A stretch of DNA of 38,270 nt from Deltaproteobacteria bacterium (GTDB lineage Bacteria > Desulfobacterota > BSN033 > UBA1163), in assembly GCA_020059605.1 (NCBI GenBank), contig JAGVBT010000139.1, positions 1 to 38,270 of the forward strand, read 5' to 3'. Numbering within the stretch: position 1 is the first letter of the stretch; each line of letters begins with the position of its first letter. Position numbers and translations under genes: made by a program. Positions 8,218 to 15,915 of the stretch are shown here, in pieces. A model generated the notes under the pieces. The model worked only from the letters and a program-made list of their open reading frames with translations. It was not told the DNA's origin and did not search any database.

Positions 8218-8676
8218 ATGCATAAAATAAGGGGAAAATATTTCGAAGAATGGGCCGTTGGTGACGAATTTGAAACCACAGCGAGGACCGTTACAGAAAC
8301 AGATATTGTCTTATTCGCTGGTATATCAGGGGACTACAACCCGCTTCATACAGATGAAGAATTCGCAAAAAAATCTTTTTTTGGAACCAGAGTGGCCCAT
8401 GGATTTTTGATCCACTCGATATCCATAGGTCTTATTAATCAAACAGGGTATTTTGATGGTACCGTTATGGCCCAACTTGGCCATAATAAAGTTTCTTTTT
8501 TGAAAGGGACTATGGCAGGTGATACCATACGAGTTAAATGCAATATCACTAAGTTAGAGGAAACGAGTAAGAAAGATAGGGGAGTCATGACTTTTGAGGC
8601 ATTCGTCATTAACCAAAAGGATGAAGTCGTTGCACAAAGCGAACGAATGTTGATGATTAAGAAGAGGTCGAGTTGA
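8218..8676 (+). CDS. MaoC-like (R)-specific enoyl-CoA hydratase
   Basis: The 152-residue protein is a single hot-dog domain of the MaoC family. The hydratase motif is present as FAGISGDYNPLHTDEEFA, with the catalytic Asp and His of GDxNPLH, followed by GTRVAHGFLIHS. It would add water to an enoyl-CoA made by the acyl-CoA dehydrogenases upstream. A strong purine-rich site (GAGGAAAGGAAGG) precedes the ATG. Some MaoC proteins act on mesaconyl-CoA or similar C4/C5 acids rather than fatty acyl-CoA, so the substrate is open. It lies between the transporter and a CoA-transferase, in line with one pathway. Confidence 0.88.
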   Translation: MHKIRGKYFEEWAVGDEFETTARTVTETDIVLFAGISGDYNPLHTDEEFAKKSFFGTRVAHGFLIHSISIGLINQTGYFDGTVMAQLGHNKVSFLKGTMAGDTIRVKCNITKLEETSKKDRGVMTFEAFVINQKDEVVAQSERMLMIKKRSS

Positions 8677-8804
8677 AGATGATCGCACCTTAGCACACCC
8701 AGAAGGGTTATTGGTTTTTGGTTGGTCATTACCCCTTCCAGATGATGAGGTGACAAAAACGATTTTATTTAAACAAAATGGAGTTTGGGAATGGAGGAAT
8801 TTTT

Positions 8805-10010
8805 ATGATCTTACCTTCTCATTGTTCAAAAGACAATATAGGACCGTTAGAGGGTGTTAAAGTATTAGATCTCACAAGACATCCCCCAGGGGATTTTTGT
8901 ACAATGATTTTAGCAGATTATGGGGCAGAAGTATTAAAAGTTGAAGACCTCGATGGGGGAGATACTACCAGATGGTCATTACCCAAAGGAAAGAAATTTG
9001 CCGCTTCTTACTTGGCATTGAACAGAAACAAGAAAAGCATGAGGCTAAATTTGAAAGAAAAAGAAGGGACTGAAATTTTCAAAAAATTGGCGAAGGATTA
9101 TCAGGTCATTGTTGAAGGATTCAGGCCTGGAGTAACTGAACGCTTAGGGATTGATTTTGAGTCTATTAAAAAAATAAATCCCTCGATCATTTATTGTTCT
9201 ATAACAGGATATGGCCAAGAGGGACCATATAAAAAGAAAGTTGGACATGACATAAATTATATAGGGATAGGAGGAATATTGGAAATTACAGGTAAGAAGG
9301 GTGGACCTCCTACTGTTCCTGGAGTCCAAATTGCTGATATAAATGCAGCATTGATGGCAACAATAGGGATTTTAATGTCAGTTATTCATTTCAATAAAAC
9401 AGGCCGTGGCCAACAAATTGATATTTCTATGTTAGATGGAATATTATTTTGGTTAGGCATGATTGTATCAAAATATTCAATGGATAAAAAAACTCCAGAG
9501 AGAGAAAATATATTGTTAAATGGAAAGCATCTTTGTTATAGAGTCTATAGAACGATGGACGATAGATATATCACCATAGGGGCGATTGAAAAGAAATTTT
9601 GGGTTAACTTTTGCAAAGGCATTTGCAGAGATGATCTTATAGAGCATCAATTTACAGATATCCATGGAAGGAAAGAATTATTAGAAGAGGTTGAAGGGAT
9701 ATTTCTAACCAAAACCTTGAAGGAGTGGTTAGCTTGTTTTGAAGGTTTGGAAGTATGTCATGGGCCGGTTAATAATCTTCAAGAGGTATTGAGTGATCCC
9801 CATATCCTTTTTAGAAATATGGTGATCAAGGCCGAGCATCCCATCGAAGGGGAATATTCATGTGTGGGTTTTCCAATTAAACTGTCAAATGGACAACCTA
9901 AATTGAGATCCCATGCGCCAGACTATGGAGAAAACACAGAAGAAGTTCTCAAGAGCATAGGATATGGGGAGGGACACATTTGTGATTTTAGGAATAGAGG
10001 AATTATTTAG
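8805..10010 (+). CDS. Family III CoA-transferase (CaiB/BaiF)
   Basis: The 401-residue length and sequence fit family III CoA-transferases: the N-terminal GVKVLDLTRHPPGDFCTMIL with ADYGAEVLKVE, then LNRNKKSMRLNLK, and IADINAALMATIGIL, which holds the Asp expected to form the acyl intermediate, followed by GRGQQIDISMLD. It would move CoA between an acyl-CoA and a free acid, activating an imported acid without ATP. I chose the ATG at 8805, which follows GGAGG by 7 bases; an in-frame ATG at 8778 would add nine residues. With TctCBA, the hydratase and the dehydrogenases it makes up a plausible acid-degradation operon. Acceptor and donor are unknown. Confidence 0.93.
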   Translation: MILPSHCSKDNIGPLEGVKVLDLTRHPPGDFCTMILADYGAEVLKVEDLDGGDTTRWSLPKGKKFAASYLALNRNKKSMRLNLKEKEGTEIFKKLAKDYQVIVEGFRPGVTERLGIDFESIKKINPSIIYCSITGYGQEGPYKKKVGHDINYIGIGGILEITGKKGGPPTVPGVQIADINAALMATIGILMSVIHFNKTGRGQQIDISMLDGILFWLGMIVSKYSMDKKTPERENILLNGKHLCYRVYRTMDDRYITIGAIEKKFWVNFCKGICRDDLIEHQFTDIHGRKELLEEVEGIFLTKTLKEWLACFEGLEVCHGPVNNLQEVLSDPHILFRNMVIKAEHPIEGEYSCVGFPIKLSNGQPKLRSHAPDYGENTEEVLKSIGYGEGHICDFRNRGII

Positions 10011-10252
10011 AGGGTATGGGAAGCTTACAATTTCCGTTTTTCTATTTTAGGCCATGAGCTATCCAAAGCAGCATTTGGTTCAAAGGCGATAAGAATCCGG
10101 GACTTGAACCCAGAGAGTCCTTTTTACATCCACCCGTTTTTAATTTAATCCTCTTAAATACCTCTATTGGATATCATTCAGGGTTGTCGACTCGAAAAGA
10201 ATTAATTTTATTTTGTGTTCGAGGGAAACCATTTTCGTTTTATCCTAAATAG

Positions 10253-10258
10253 TATAAT
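10253..10258 (+). promoter_or_regulatory. Candidate -10 element (TATAAT) directly before the DMT permease gene
   Basis: A perfect TATAAT lies so close to the ATG at 10265 that transcription would begin at or near the start codon itself. No convincing -35 hexamer is seen at the right distance (CATTTT at 10230), and no Shine-Dalgarno site precedes the ATG. Confidence 0.4.
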
Positions 10259-10264
10259 ATTTCT

Positions 10265-11167
10265 ATGGTTGGGACTCTCTTTGGATTATTATCGGCAGTC
10301 ATGTTCGGAATCAGTATCGTCATGATTAGGCGTGGGGTCCTCAAGATTAGCCCTAATCATATCGCAGTGATTTCCATTTATACAGGCCTACCATTTCTTT
10401 TACTCATTTCGTGTATCACAGGAAACATAGCTGAGTTAAGTTCCTTTCGCTGGAAGGATTACTTTTTTTTAGCTGTCTCTGGTATAGCGCACTTCGCGAT
10501 AGGAAGAACTTGGGCATACAAATCCATTCAAATCGTTGGCTCGACTCGTTTTAATATCTTCATTACATTCACTCCTATAATCAGTGTTCTCTTGGCTATT
10601 ATTGCACTTAATGAAGCCATTACTCTCCAAATTATTTTTGGAATGATCATTTCATTATCCGGTCCTCTAATAATTGTTCTTAAAGAACAGGAGAAAGGGA
10701 ATGACCCATTTAAAAATATGAGTAAACATACCTTATACACCGGAATGATCTATGGCTTGGGGGCTGCAACTTTTTGGGGGAGCAGTAATGTCTTCGTAAA
10801 ACTTGGCTTGGAAAATAGTGGGTCTTCCATCGCTGGGGGGTTAATCGCTTACACGGCAGCCTCTATCGCTATAAGTCCTTCATTATTTATCAATGGAAAA
10901 GATAAAATGGAAATATTATACAAAGATAAAAAGCTCCTAAATTTTGCTGTTATTATCGGTATCGCCACTTGTACGGCCCATTTGCTAAGATATCTTGCGT
11001 TGGGATACGGGTCGGTTATAATGGTCAGCTTAATGTTGCGTACACAATCTATATGGATATTCCTTTTTTCTTTCCTTTTTAACCGAAAATATGAGAGCTT
11101 CAGCCGATGGGTTATTTTGGGCAATACTCTTGTCATCATAGGGACTCTTTTAATTTTAATCCCTTGA
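10265..11167 (+). CDS. DMT-superfamily permease with two EamA domains
   Basis: A 300-residue membrane protein with about ten hydrophobic segments arranged as two EamA repeats. The first begins GTLFGLLSAVMFGISIVMIRRG and the second begins near residue 157 with YGLGAATFWGSSNVFVKLG. It would export or import a small metabolite; the family does not tell which. The gap of 254 bp before it and the candidate -10 box suggest a separate transcription unit from the CoA-transferase gene upstream. No ribosome-binding site is seen before the ATG, yet the N-terminus begins exactly where EamA proteins usually do. Confidence 0.85.
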   Translation: MVGTLFGLLSAVMFGISIVMIRRGVLKISPNHIAVISIYTGLPFLLLISCITGNIAELSSFRWKDYFFLAVSGIAHFAIGRTWAYKSIQIVGSTRFNIFITFTPIISVLLAIIALNEAITLQIIFGMIISLSGPLIIVLKEQEKGNDPFKNMSKHTLYTGMIYGLGAATFWGSSNVFVKLGLENSGSSIAGGLIAYTAASIAISPSLFINGKDKMEILYKDKKLLNFAVIIGIATCTAHLLRYLALGYGSVIMVSLMLRTQSIWIFLFSFLFNRKYESFSRWVILGNTLVIIGTLLILIP

Positions 11168-11193
11168 GGTTAATTGATATTTTAAAGGATCAG

Positions 11194-11221
11194 TTGACTG
11201 GGAATGAAAGAAGCATAAAAT
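11194..11221 (+). promoter_or_regulatory. Candidate sigma-70 promoter for frdA1
   Basis: TTGACT (11194-11199) and TAAAAT (11216-11221) are separated by 16 bases. The predicted transcript would start near 11228 and have a leader of about 75 bases containing a stem-loop. Confidence 0.45.
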
Positions 11222-11232
11222 TGATTGAAAAA

Positions 11233-11260
11233 GAACTCACCACTTGTTTGTGGCTAGTTC
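11233..11260 (+). other. Stem-loop in the frdA1 leader
   Basis: GAACT-CA-CCAC pairs with GTGG-CT-AGTTC around a six-base loop, with one internal two-by-two bulge. It is followed by AATTTATAT, not a clear U run. It could be a weak terminator for the permease gene or a structure in the frdA1 leader. Confidence 0.35.
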
Positions 11261-11302
11261 AATTTATATCGTGGTGCCAAATTCATTTGAGAAAGGTTTA
11301 CG

Positions 11303-12973
11303 ATGGCTTATACCAATGAACTAAAACAATTAATCAAACGAGTGGAGGCAACCCGTCCTGAGCGTTTGGATAAAAAACGAAAGGGGATAGAATTCATTCG
11401 GATGAGCCTTGTTGAGAAGGAGGAGAGGCTGAGGAGGTTTCATCCTTCCTATAAGGAAGGATCGTTACGGGAGTTGAAGGTCGGTCCGAGCAAGGGCTAT
11501 CGTCTGCCACCTGAGATTTGTAATATTCTGGAATCGTGGAGCCGGATCGATCCGGATCGGATCAATCTTTCGCAGGCCGCTTACGAAACCGATGTCCTGA
11601 TCATCGGAGGAGGAGGGGCAGGGACAGCGGCAGCCATTCTGGCTCAGGAACATGGGGCTAAGGTCATCATTGCAACCAAGTTGAGACATGGCGATGCCAA
11701 TACCATGATGGCAGAGGGTGGCATCCAGGCGGTCTCACAACCCGGCAAGGATTCTCCTTATTACCATTACCTTGACACACTGGGAGGCGGACACTTTAAA
11801 AATATCCCTCAACTGGTTTATACCCTCGTGACCCAGGCCCCTTCGGTGATGCAATGGTTAGAGGGATTGGGCGTCATGTTCGACAAGAAACCGGATGGGA
11901 GCCTCAAAGTGTTTCATCTCGGCGGGATGTCGAGAAAGAGAGATCATGTCGCTGCGGATATCACCGGGACTGAGATCATGCGGACGATCCGTGATGAGGC
12001 CAAAAACAGGGAAGGGATTGGAGTCCTCGAGTTTTCTCCTGTGGTGGAACTGGTACTGAACGAGCAGGGTCATTGTGCGGGCGCCGTTCTTTACAATCTC
12101 GAGACGGAAGAATATTTTTTAGTCAAAGCAAAGGCGGTGATTCTCGCAACAGGCGGCTCAGGACGCCTGCACATCGGCGGTTTCCCGACCACCAATCATT
12201 ATGGAGCAACAGGAGATGGCCTTGCCCTCGGTTATCGATGCGGAGTTGAAGTCTGTTTCCTTCACACTTCACAGTACCATCCCACAGGTGCGATTTTTCC
12301 GGAACAGGCCGAGGGGCTTCTCATCTCTGAGAAATTCCGTGGAGCGGGCGCCCATCTGCTCAATATCGATGGCGAGCAGTTTGTCTGCGAGACAGAGCCA
12401 AGGGATGCCTGCGCTTCTTCCATTATCCGAGAATGTATCCAGGAAGGCAAAGGGGTTGCTGGGCCGACAGGAAAAGCAGGAGTTTGGCTGGATTCTCCTA
12501 TGATTGACCTCCTTCACGGAGAGGGGACCCTGATCAAACAGTTTATTGGGAAGTATAAACTTTTTAAGAGGTATGGCATTGATATTACAAGGGAGCCTAT
12601 GCTCGTTTATCCAACGCTCCATTACCAGAATGGAGGCCTGACGTTCAATGAAGAGGGGGAGACTTCTGTGCCGGGACTTTATGCTGCCGGGGAGGTAACC
12701 GGAGGGGTTCACGGCGAGAACCGGTTGGGCGGAAATTCGCTCATGGATGTCCTCGTCTTTGGAAGGATTGCCGGGTGGAATGCGGCTCTTTATGCAAGGG
12801 AGAAGGCTCGTGAGGGCCGCCTCACTCTCGATCATGTGAGGAGGTTTCATCGGGAACTCGAGATGGCAGGGGTTGACCGGAAGAAGATTTCGCCCATCCT
12901 CCTTCCCGACTACTCAAATCCATTGGTAAAAGAAAGACAGCTTACGACTTATTATGAAGGAACGATGAGGTAA
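11303..12973 (+). CDS. Fumarate reductase/succinate dehydrogenase-type flavoprotein, paralog 1
   Basis: This 556-residue FAD protein has the dinucleotide fold at about residues 97-125 (VLIIGGGGAGTAAAILA) and FrdA active-site motifs: YHPTGAIFPEQAEG, SEKFRGAGA, EPRDAC, TLHYQNGG and ENRLGGNSL. The acid/base Arg and substrate His and Arg residues of the family are therefore kept. The His that binds FAD covalently in respiratory enzymes is replaced (DANTMMAEGG), so FAD is likely non-covalent, as in soluble enzymes such as thiol:fumarate reductase. It has an extra N-terminal stretch of about 90 charged residues not usual for FrdA. A close paralog lies at 33663-35336. No FrdB gene is adjacent, so it may share the distant FrdB or act with another partner. 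Confidence 0.9.
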   Translation: MAYTNELKQLIKRVEATRPERLDKKRKGIEFIRMSLVEKEERLRRFHPSYKEGSLRELKVGPSKGYRLPPEICNILESWSRIDPDRINLSQAAYETDVLIIGGGGAGTAAAILAQEHGAKVIIATKLRHGDANTMMAEGGIQAVSQPGKDSPYYHYLDTLGGGHFKNIPQLVYTLVTQAPSVMQWLEGLGVMFDKKPDGSLKVFHLGGMSRKRDHVAADITGTEIMRTIRDEAKNREGIGVLEFSPVVELVLNEQGHCAGAVLYNLETEEYFLVKAKAVILATGGSGRLHIGGFPTTNHYGATGDGLALGYRCGVEVCFLHTSQYHPTGAIFPEQAEGLLISEKFRGAGAHLLNIDGEQFVCETEPRDACASSIIRECIQEGKGVAGPTGKAGVWLDSPMIDLLHGEGTLIKQFIGKYKLFKRYGIDITREPMLVYPTLHYQNGGLTFNEEGETSVPGLYAAGEVTGGVHGENRLGGNSLMDVLVFGRIAGWNAALYAREKAREGRLTLDHVRRFHRELEMAGVDRKKISPILLPDYSNPLVKERQLTTYYEGTMR

Positions 12974-12987
12974 AGTTTCGAAATAAT

Positions 12988-13319
12988 CTATCCTCTAATA
13001 ATTTCTACAACCCTTTCAATGACCTGAATCAATTTTTCACTCCTGATGCTACCTACCTGGTATAGAATGATGTTGTTGTCCGCAGTAAATAGCCGATTTG
13101 GCCTTATATTGCCTGACTGTCTCAAGCCTCCCGAGGTGAAATCGGTATCCTCAATTGAGATGGCGTAGGTATCTTTTGTGATTTTGCTGGTTATCTGGCA
13201 AAGAATGACATCGTTTCCCTCGAGTGGTGCAATAACAAGGGCGGGGCGGCGTTTGGATTGGCTTAGGTCGGAGAAAGGGAAGGGTATGACAACGAATCCC
13301 CTTTTACAAATTTTGCCAT
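12988..13319 (-). pseudogene. MazF/PemK-like toxin gene with a frameshift near its start
   Basis: From the ATG at 13319 the frame reads MAKFVKGD, the usual PemK/MazF beginning. It then loses the family sequence and meets a stop. One frame over, from about 13297, it continues as FVVIPFPFSDLSQSKRRPAL and runs in full to ATG-distal VVEIIRG at 12988. A single missing base after the GAT codon of KGD explains this. The first codons overlap the last codons of the antitoxin gene, as in normal MazEF-type pairs. No good start codon exists in the second frame. Unless the base is a sequencing error, this toxin (an mRNA endonuclease family) is inactive. Confidence 0.82.
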
Positions 13320-13498
13320 GCTTCGTCCTCCTCAGGCTTCAACCAGTCCTTGGATAGAGAGGACTCACTCATCATGGCCATATCCAGCTTTTCCCGACCA
13401 ATTTTTGCCTTCAAGAAGTGGACGAAATCAAGCACTTCAGTCAAGAGAAGTTCGGGAACTTCTTCGATCTCGCTTATCAGTAATTCCTTCGTACTCAT
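13304..13498 (-). CDS. Antitoxin-like protein (DUF2281 type)
   Basis: A 64-residue acidic protein starting MSTKELLISEIEEVPELLL, with VLDFVHFLKAK and a C-terminal acidic tail (KPEEDEAWQNL). This is the pattern of small DUF2281 antitoxins found beside MazF or VapC toxins. I chose the ATG at 13498, nine bases after GGAGG; the ATG two codons earlier is only three bases from it. The gene overlaps the toxin frame by about 16 bases. The frame is intact, whereas the toxin is frameshifted. Confidence 0.72.
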   Translation of the reverse strand: MSTKELLISEIEEVPELLLTEVLDFVHFLKAKIGREKLDMAMMSESSLSKDWLKPEEDEAWQNL

Positions 13499-13522
13499 AT
13501 CCATTTACCTCCATTATATAAA

Positions 13523-13551
13523 ATCCTATACTTGATGGTCGATTTTGTCAA
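13523..13551 (-). promoter_or_regulatory. Promoter of the toxin-antitoxin pair
   Basis: On the minus strand, TTGACA (13551-13546) and TAGGAT (13528-13523) are 17 bases apart, upstream of the antitoxin ribosome site. The consensus -35 box makes this a good sigma-70 candidate. Confidence 0.6.
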
Positions 13552-13576
13552 ACATATTTTGGGTGGGATGATTTGG

Positions 13577-13605
13577 TTGAATATTGATGTTATATTCCCT
13601 ATAAT
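13577..13605 (+). promoter_or_regulatory. Promoter of the MmgE/PrpD gene
   Basis: TTGAAT (13577-13582) and TATAAT (13600-13605) are separated by exactly 17 bases. The start codon lies about 45 bases past the expected transcription start. It is divergent from the toxin-antitoxin promoter. Confidence 0.65.
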
Positions 13606-13655
13606 GAAATCCAATCATTGATTATTGATCGGCAATTCAGATCGAGGGGAATCCA

Positions 13656-15032
13656 ATGGGCATCACTCAAGATTTAGCGAAATATTGTAACGAATTAAAA
13701 TATCGCCAACTCCCGGAAGATGTGATTGATCGGGCGAAGTATTTTTTTCTGGATTTCATTGGGGTGGCCTGTTGTGGCTCCCAAGCAGAATCTTCAAAAA
13801 GCATGTATCGGTTTGTCAGGGAAATGGGTCAAGGGAACAGTGTGCTCATCGGGACAAAGAGGAAAGCCCCTTTCCTTTATTCCGCCCTTGCCAATGGCAC
13901 CGCAGGCCATGCGATTGAGATGGATGATGTGCACAACGAATCCTCCCTCCATCCCGGTGTGGTCGTTTTTCCTTCCGCCCTGGCCACAGGTGAAAGGATG
14001 GCGGTGAGTGGAAAGAGTTTTATCGAGGCTGCGATCATCGGCTATGAAGTAATGGTCCGTCTGGGAAAGGCCATCGGCCCGGCGAATAGCTATGCCCGGG
14101 GTTTCCATCCAACAGCTACCTGTGGGACTTTTGGATCGAGCGTGGTTGCCTCCAAGATGATGGGTCTTAAAACTGAAAAAATGGTGAGCGCCTTGGGAAT
14201 AGCGGGCAGTCAGGCTGCCGGCTCGATGGAGTATCTGGCCCAGGGGGCATGGACGAAGCGTTTCCATGCAGGTTGGGCGGCTCACAGCGGGATGGTCGCC
14301 GCCCTGCTCGCACGGGAAGGATTCAGAGGGCCCACTTCGATCATTGAAGGCAGAGATGGATTCCTCCACGCTTACACCAGCGGTGCAGATGCAAGCAAGG
14401 TTCTGGAGGGAATCGGTTCCGGATTCGAGATTCTCCGCACCTCGGTCAAGCCTTATGCCTGCTGCCGTTATATGCAGCCTCCCATTGACGCCCTCTTGAA
14501 AATCACCAAAGACAACGACCTCAAACCGGACCAGGTGGAGAAGGTCAGGTTGGGGCTCCTGAGCGCAGGCGCATCCCTCATCGCTGAGCCGGCAGAGATG
14601 AAATATCGTCCCCGATCGGTTGTGGACGCCCAGTTCAGCATGCCTTTCGGAGCGGCGGTTGCGCTCCTTTACAGAAAGGCGGGCATGGGAGAGTTCCAGC
14701 TTTCCAGGATCAGGTCCGGAGAAGTGAAGCAAGCGATGAAAAAGGTGGAATACAGGGTGGATCCCGAACTGGATCGAACCTTTCCAAGACAGTGGTGCGC
14801 CACTGCCGAAATTTTAACGAAGGATGGGAGGCGTTATTTTAGAAAAGTTGAACATTGTAAAGGAGATCCTGAAAATCCTCTTTCCTGGGAAGAATTGACC
14901 GATAAGTTTCACGATCTGGGCGGTCGTCGGATGACAAAAAAGAGACGGCTTAAGATTATCGATCAGGTCAGGCATTTTGAAGAGGTTCAGAATTTGAAAC
15001 AGTGGTCGCCGATTCTTCTCGGAGACCGGTAG
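13656..15032 (+). CDS. MmgE/PrpD family protein
   Basis: A 458-residue protein with family features: LADxxGVA-like FLDFIGVACCG near residues 31-41, ALANGTAGHAIEMDDVHNES with SLHPGVVVFPSALA, and the helical-core GFHPTATCGTFGSSV. The family includes 2-methylcitrate dehydratase (PrpD), cis-aconitate decarboxylase and other enzymes that act on C4-C7 carboxylic acids. No prpB, prpC or other methylcitrate gene is in the window, so a methylcitrate role is not supported. GAGGGGA precedes the ATG. The next gene begins 16 bases after its stop, so they are probably co-transcribed. Substrate unknown. Confidence 0.85.
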   Translation: MGITQDLAKYCNELKYRQLPEDVIDRAKYFFLDFIGVACCGSQAESSKSMYRFVREMGQGNSVLIGTKRKAPFLYSALANGTAGHAIEMDDVHNESSLHPGVVVFPSALATGERMAVSGKSFIEAAIIGYEVMVRLGKAIGPANSYARGFHPTATCGTFGSSVVASKMMGLKTEKMVSALGIAGSQAAGSMEYLAQGAWTKRFHAGWAAHSGMVAALLAREGFRGPTSIIEGRDGFLHAYTSGADASKVLEGIGSGFEILRTSVKPYACCRYMQPPIDALLKITKDNDLKPDQVEKVRLGLLSAGASLIAEPAEMKYRPRSVVDAQFSMPFGAAVALLYRKAGMGEFQLSRIRSGEVKQAMKKVEYRVDPELDRTFPRQWCATAEILTKDGRRYFRKVEHCKGDPENPLSWEELTDKFHDLGGRRMTKKRRLKIIDQVRHFEEVQNLKQWSPILLGDR

Positions 15033-15048
15033 CCGGAAGGAGAAAAGC

Positions 15049-15774
15049 ATGAGTGACATCGATCCCAATTGTGCGAAGTGTGCGGTGGTGGAAAAAATCT
15101 GTCGTCTGGAAAAAGGGAGAGGCCCTTCCTGGTGCCCGACAAAGAAAGAAGGGGCAGCCGTCGCAGAGGCCTTGGAACGATACGATGATCCGGAGATAAA
15201 GGAGTTCGCACGTGCGGCTTCGATCCAGGAGGGGGCCTGTTATACCTGCAGGGATGCAAAGCCGTTTGTGATGATTCCCACCAAGAGCCGAATCGAGGAG
15301 TTGATCGAATTTTCACAGAGGATGGGCTATAAGAAACTTGGCCTGGCCTTCTGCGGGGGGCTTACCCTTGAGGCTTCAATCCTCTCGGAGATCCTTGAGA
15401 AACATGGGTTTGAGGTCATCTCCGTTTCCTGCAAGGTGGGAGGAATTCCAAAGGAGAGGATCGGGGTGAAGGATGAGGAGAAGATCCGTATCGGAGAGTT
15501 CGAGTCGATGTGCAATCCCGTTGCCCAGGCGAAAATTTTGAACCGGGCCGGGACCCATTTCAACATCATGTTAGGACTTTGCATCGGGCACGATTCCCTC
15601 TTTTTGAAATTTGTCGAGGGTCTGACCACGGTCTTTGCCGTAAAAGACCGCGTTACGGGGCACAATCCGATTGCAGCCCTTTACACTTCAAAGTCTTATT
15701 ATCAGCGATTGATGAAACTGGAATTCGGCAGTGCAGAGGAGATGAAGAGTCGATTGGTTTCCGATGAACATTGA
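15049..15774 (+). CDS. DUF1847 family cysteine-rich protein
   Basis: A 241-residue protein with an N-terminal metal-site-like cysteine set (CAKCAVVEKIC, then WCP) and a second one (CYTCRDAK), followed by an alpha/beta region with AFCGGL, SCKVGG, MCNPVAQA and GLCIGHDS. This pattern matches the DUF1847 (putative metal-binding) family of anaerobes. The function is not known. It follows the MmgE/PrpD gene by 16 bases with its own site GGAAGGAG, so the two are likely made together. The conserved cysteines suggest binding of a metal or Fe-S centre. Confidence 0.75.
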   Translation: MSDIDPNCAKCAVVEKICRLEKGRGPSWCPTKKEGAAVAEALERYDDPEIKEFARAASIQEGACYTCRDAKPFVMIPTKSRIEELIEFSQRMGYKKLGLAFCGGLTLEASILSEILEKHGFEVISVSCKVGGIPKERIGVKDEEKIRIGEFESMCNPVAQAKILNRAGTHFNIMLGLCIGHDSLFLKFVEGLTTVFAVKDRVTGHNPIAALYTSKSYYQRLMKLEFGSAEEMKSRLVSDEH

Positions 15775-15826
15775 GGAAGGAAGGAGATTTAGGTAAATTC
15801 TTTCATCGATATTTGCATCTTTAGGC

Positions 15827-15861
15827 TTGACAAATCTTAATGGAAGCGTTAACGTTAACGC
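15827..15861 (+). promoter_or_regulatory. Promoter with overlapping LacI-type operator before the carboxytransferase gene
   Basis: A consensus TTGACA (15827-15832) is followed after 17 bases by TAACGT (15850-15855). That -10 position lies inside the perfect 16-bp palindrome GCGTTAACGTTAACGC (15846-15861). A central CG in an AT-flanked palindrome is the form of LacI-family operators. A bound repressor here would block RNA polymerase. The LacI-family gene lies directly downstream of the carboxytransferase gene. Confidence 0.7.
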
Positions 15862-15915
15862 ATGATGACATTTTTTATGAATTTACAACGAATTGTTTGA
15901 AAGGAGGTTCATGCA

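Noticed and set aside
10090-10135. Sequence resembling part of a tRNA on the minus strand (GGGACTTGAACCC)
   Set aside because: Only a T-arm-like string is present. I could not find matching acceptor, D or anticodon arms.
12269-12850. Minus-strand frame of 193 codons opposite frdA1
   Set aside because: It overlaps the catalytic motifs of the flavoprotein and has no recognisable features.
13318-13521. Plus-strand frames opposite the antitoxin gene
   Set aside because: The minus-strand reading has a consensus promoter, a ribosome site and a family-like antitoxin plus toxin overlap, so the + frames are shadows.
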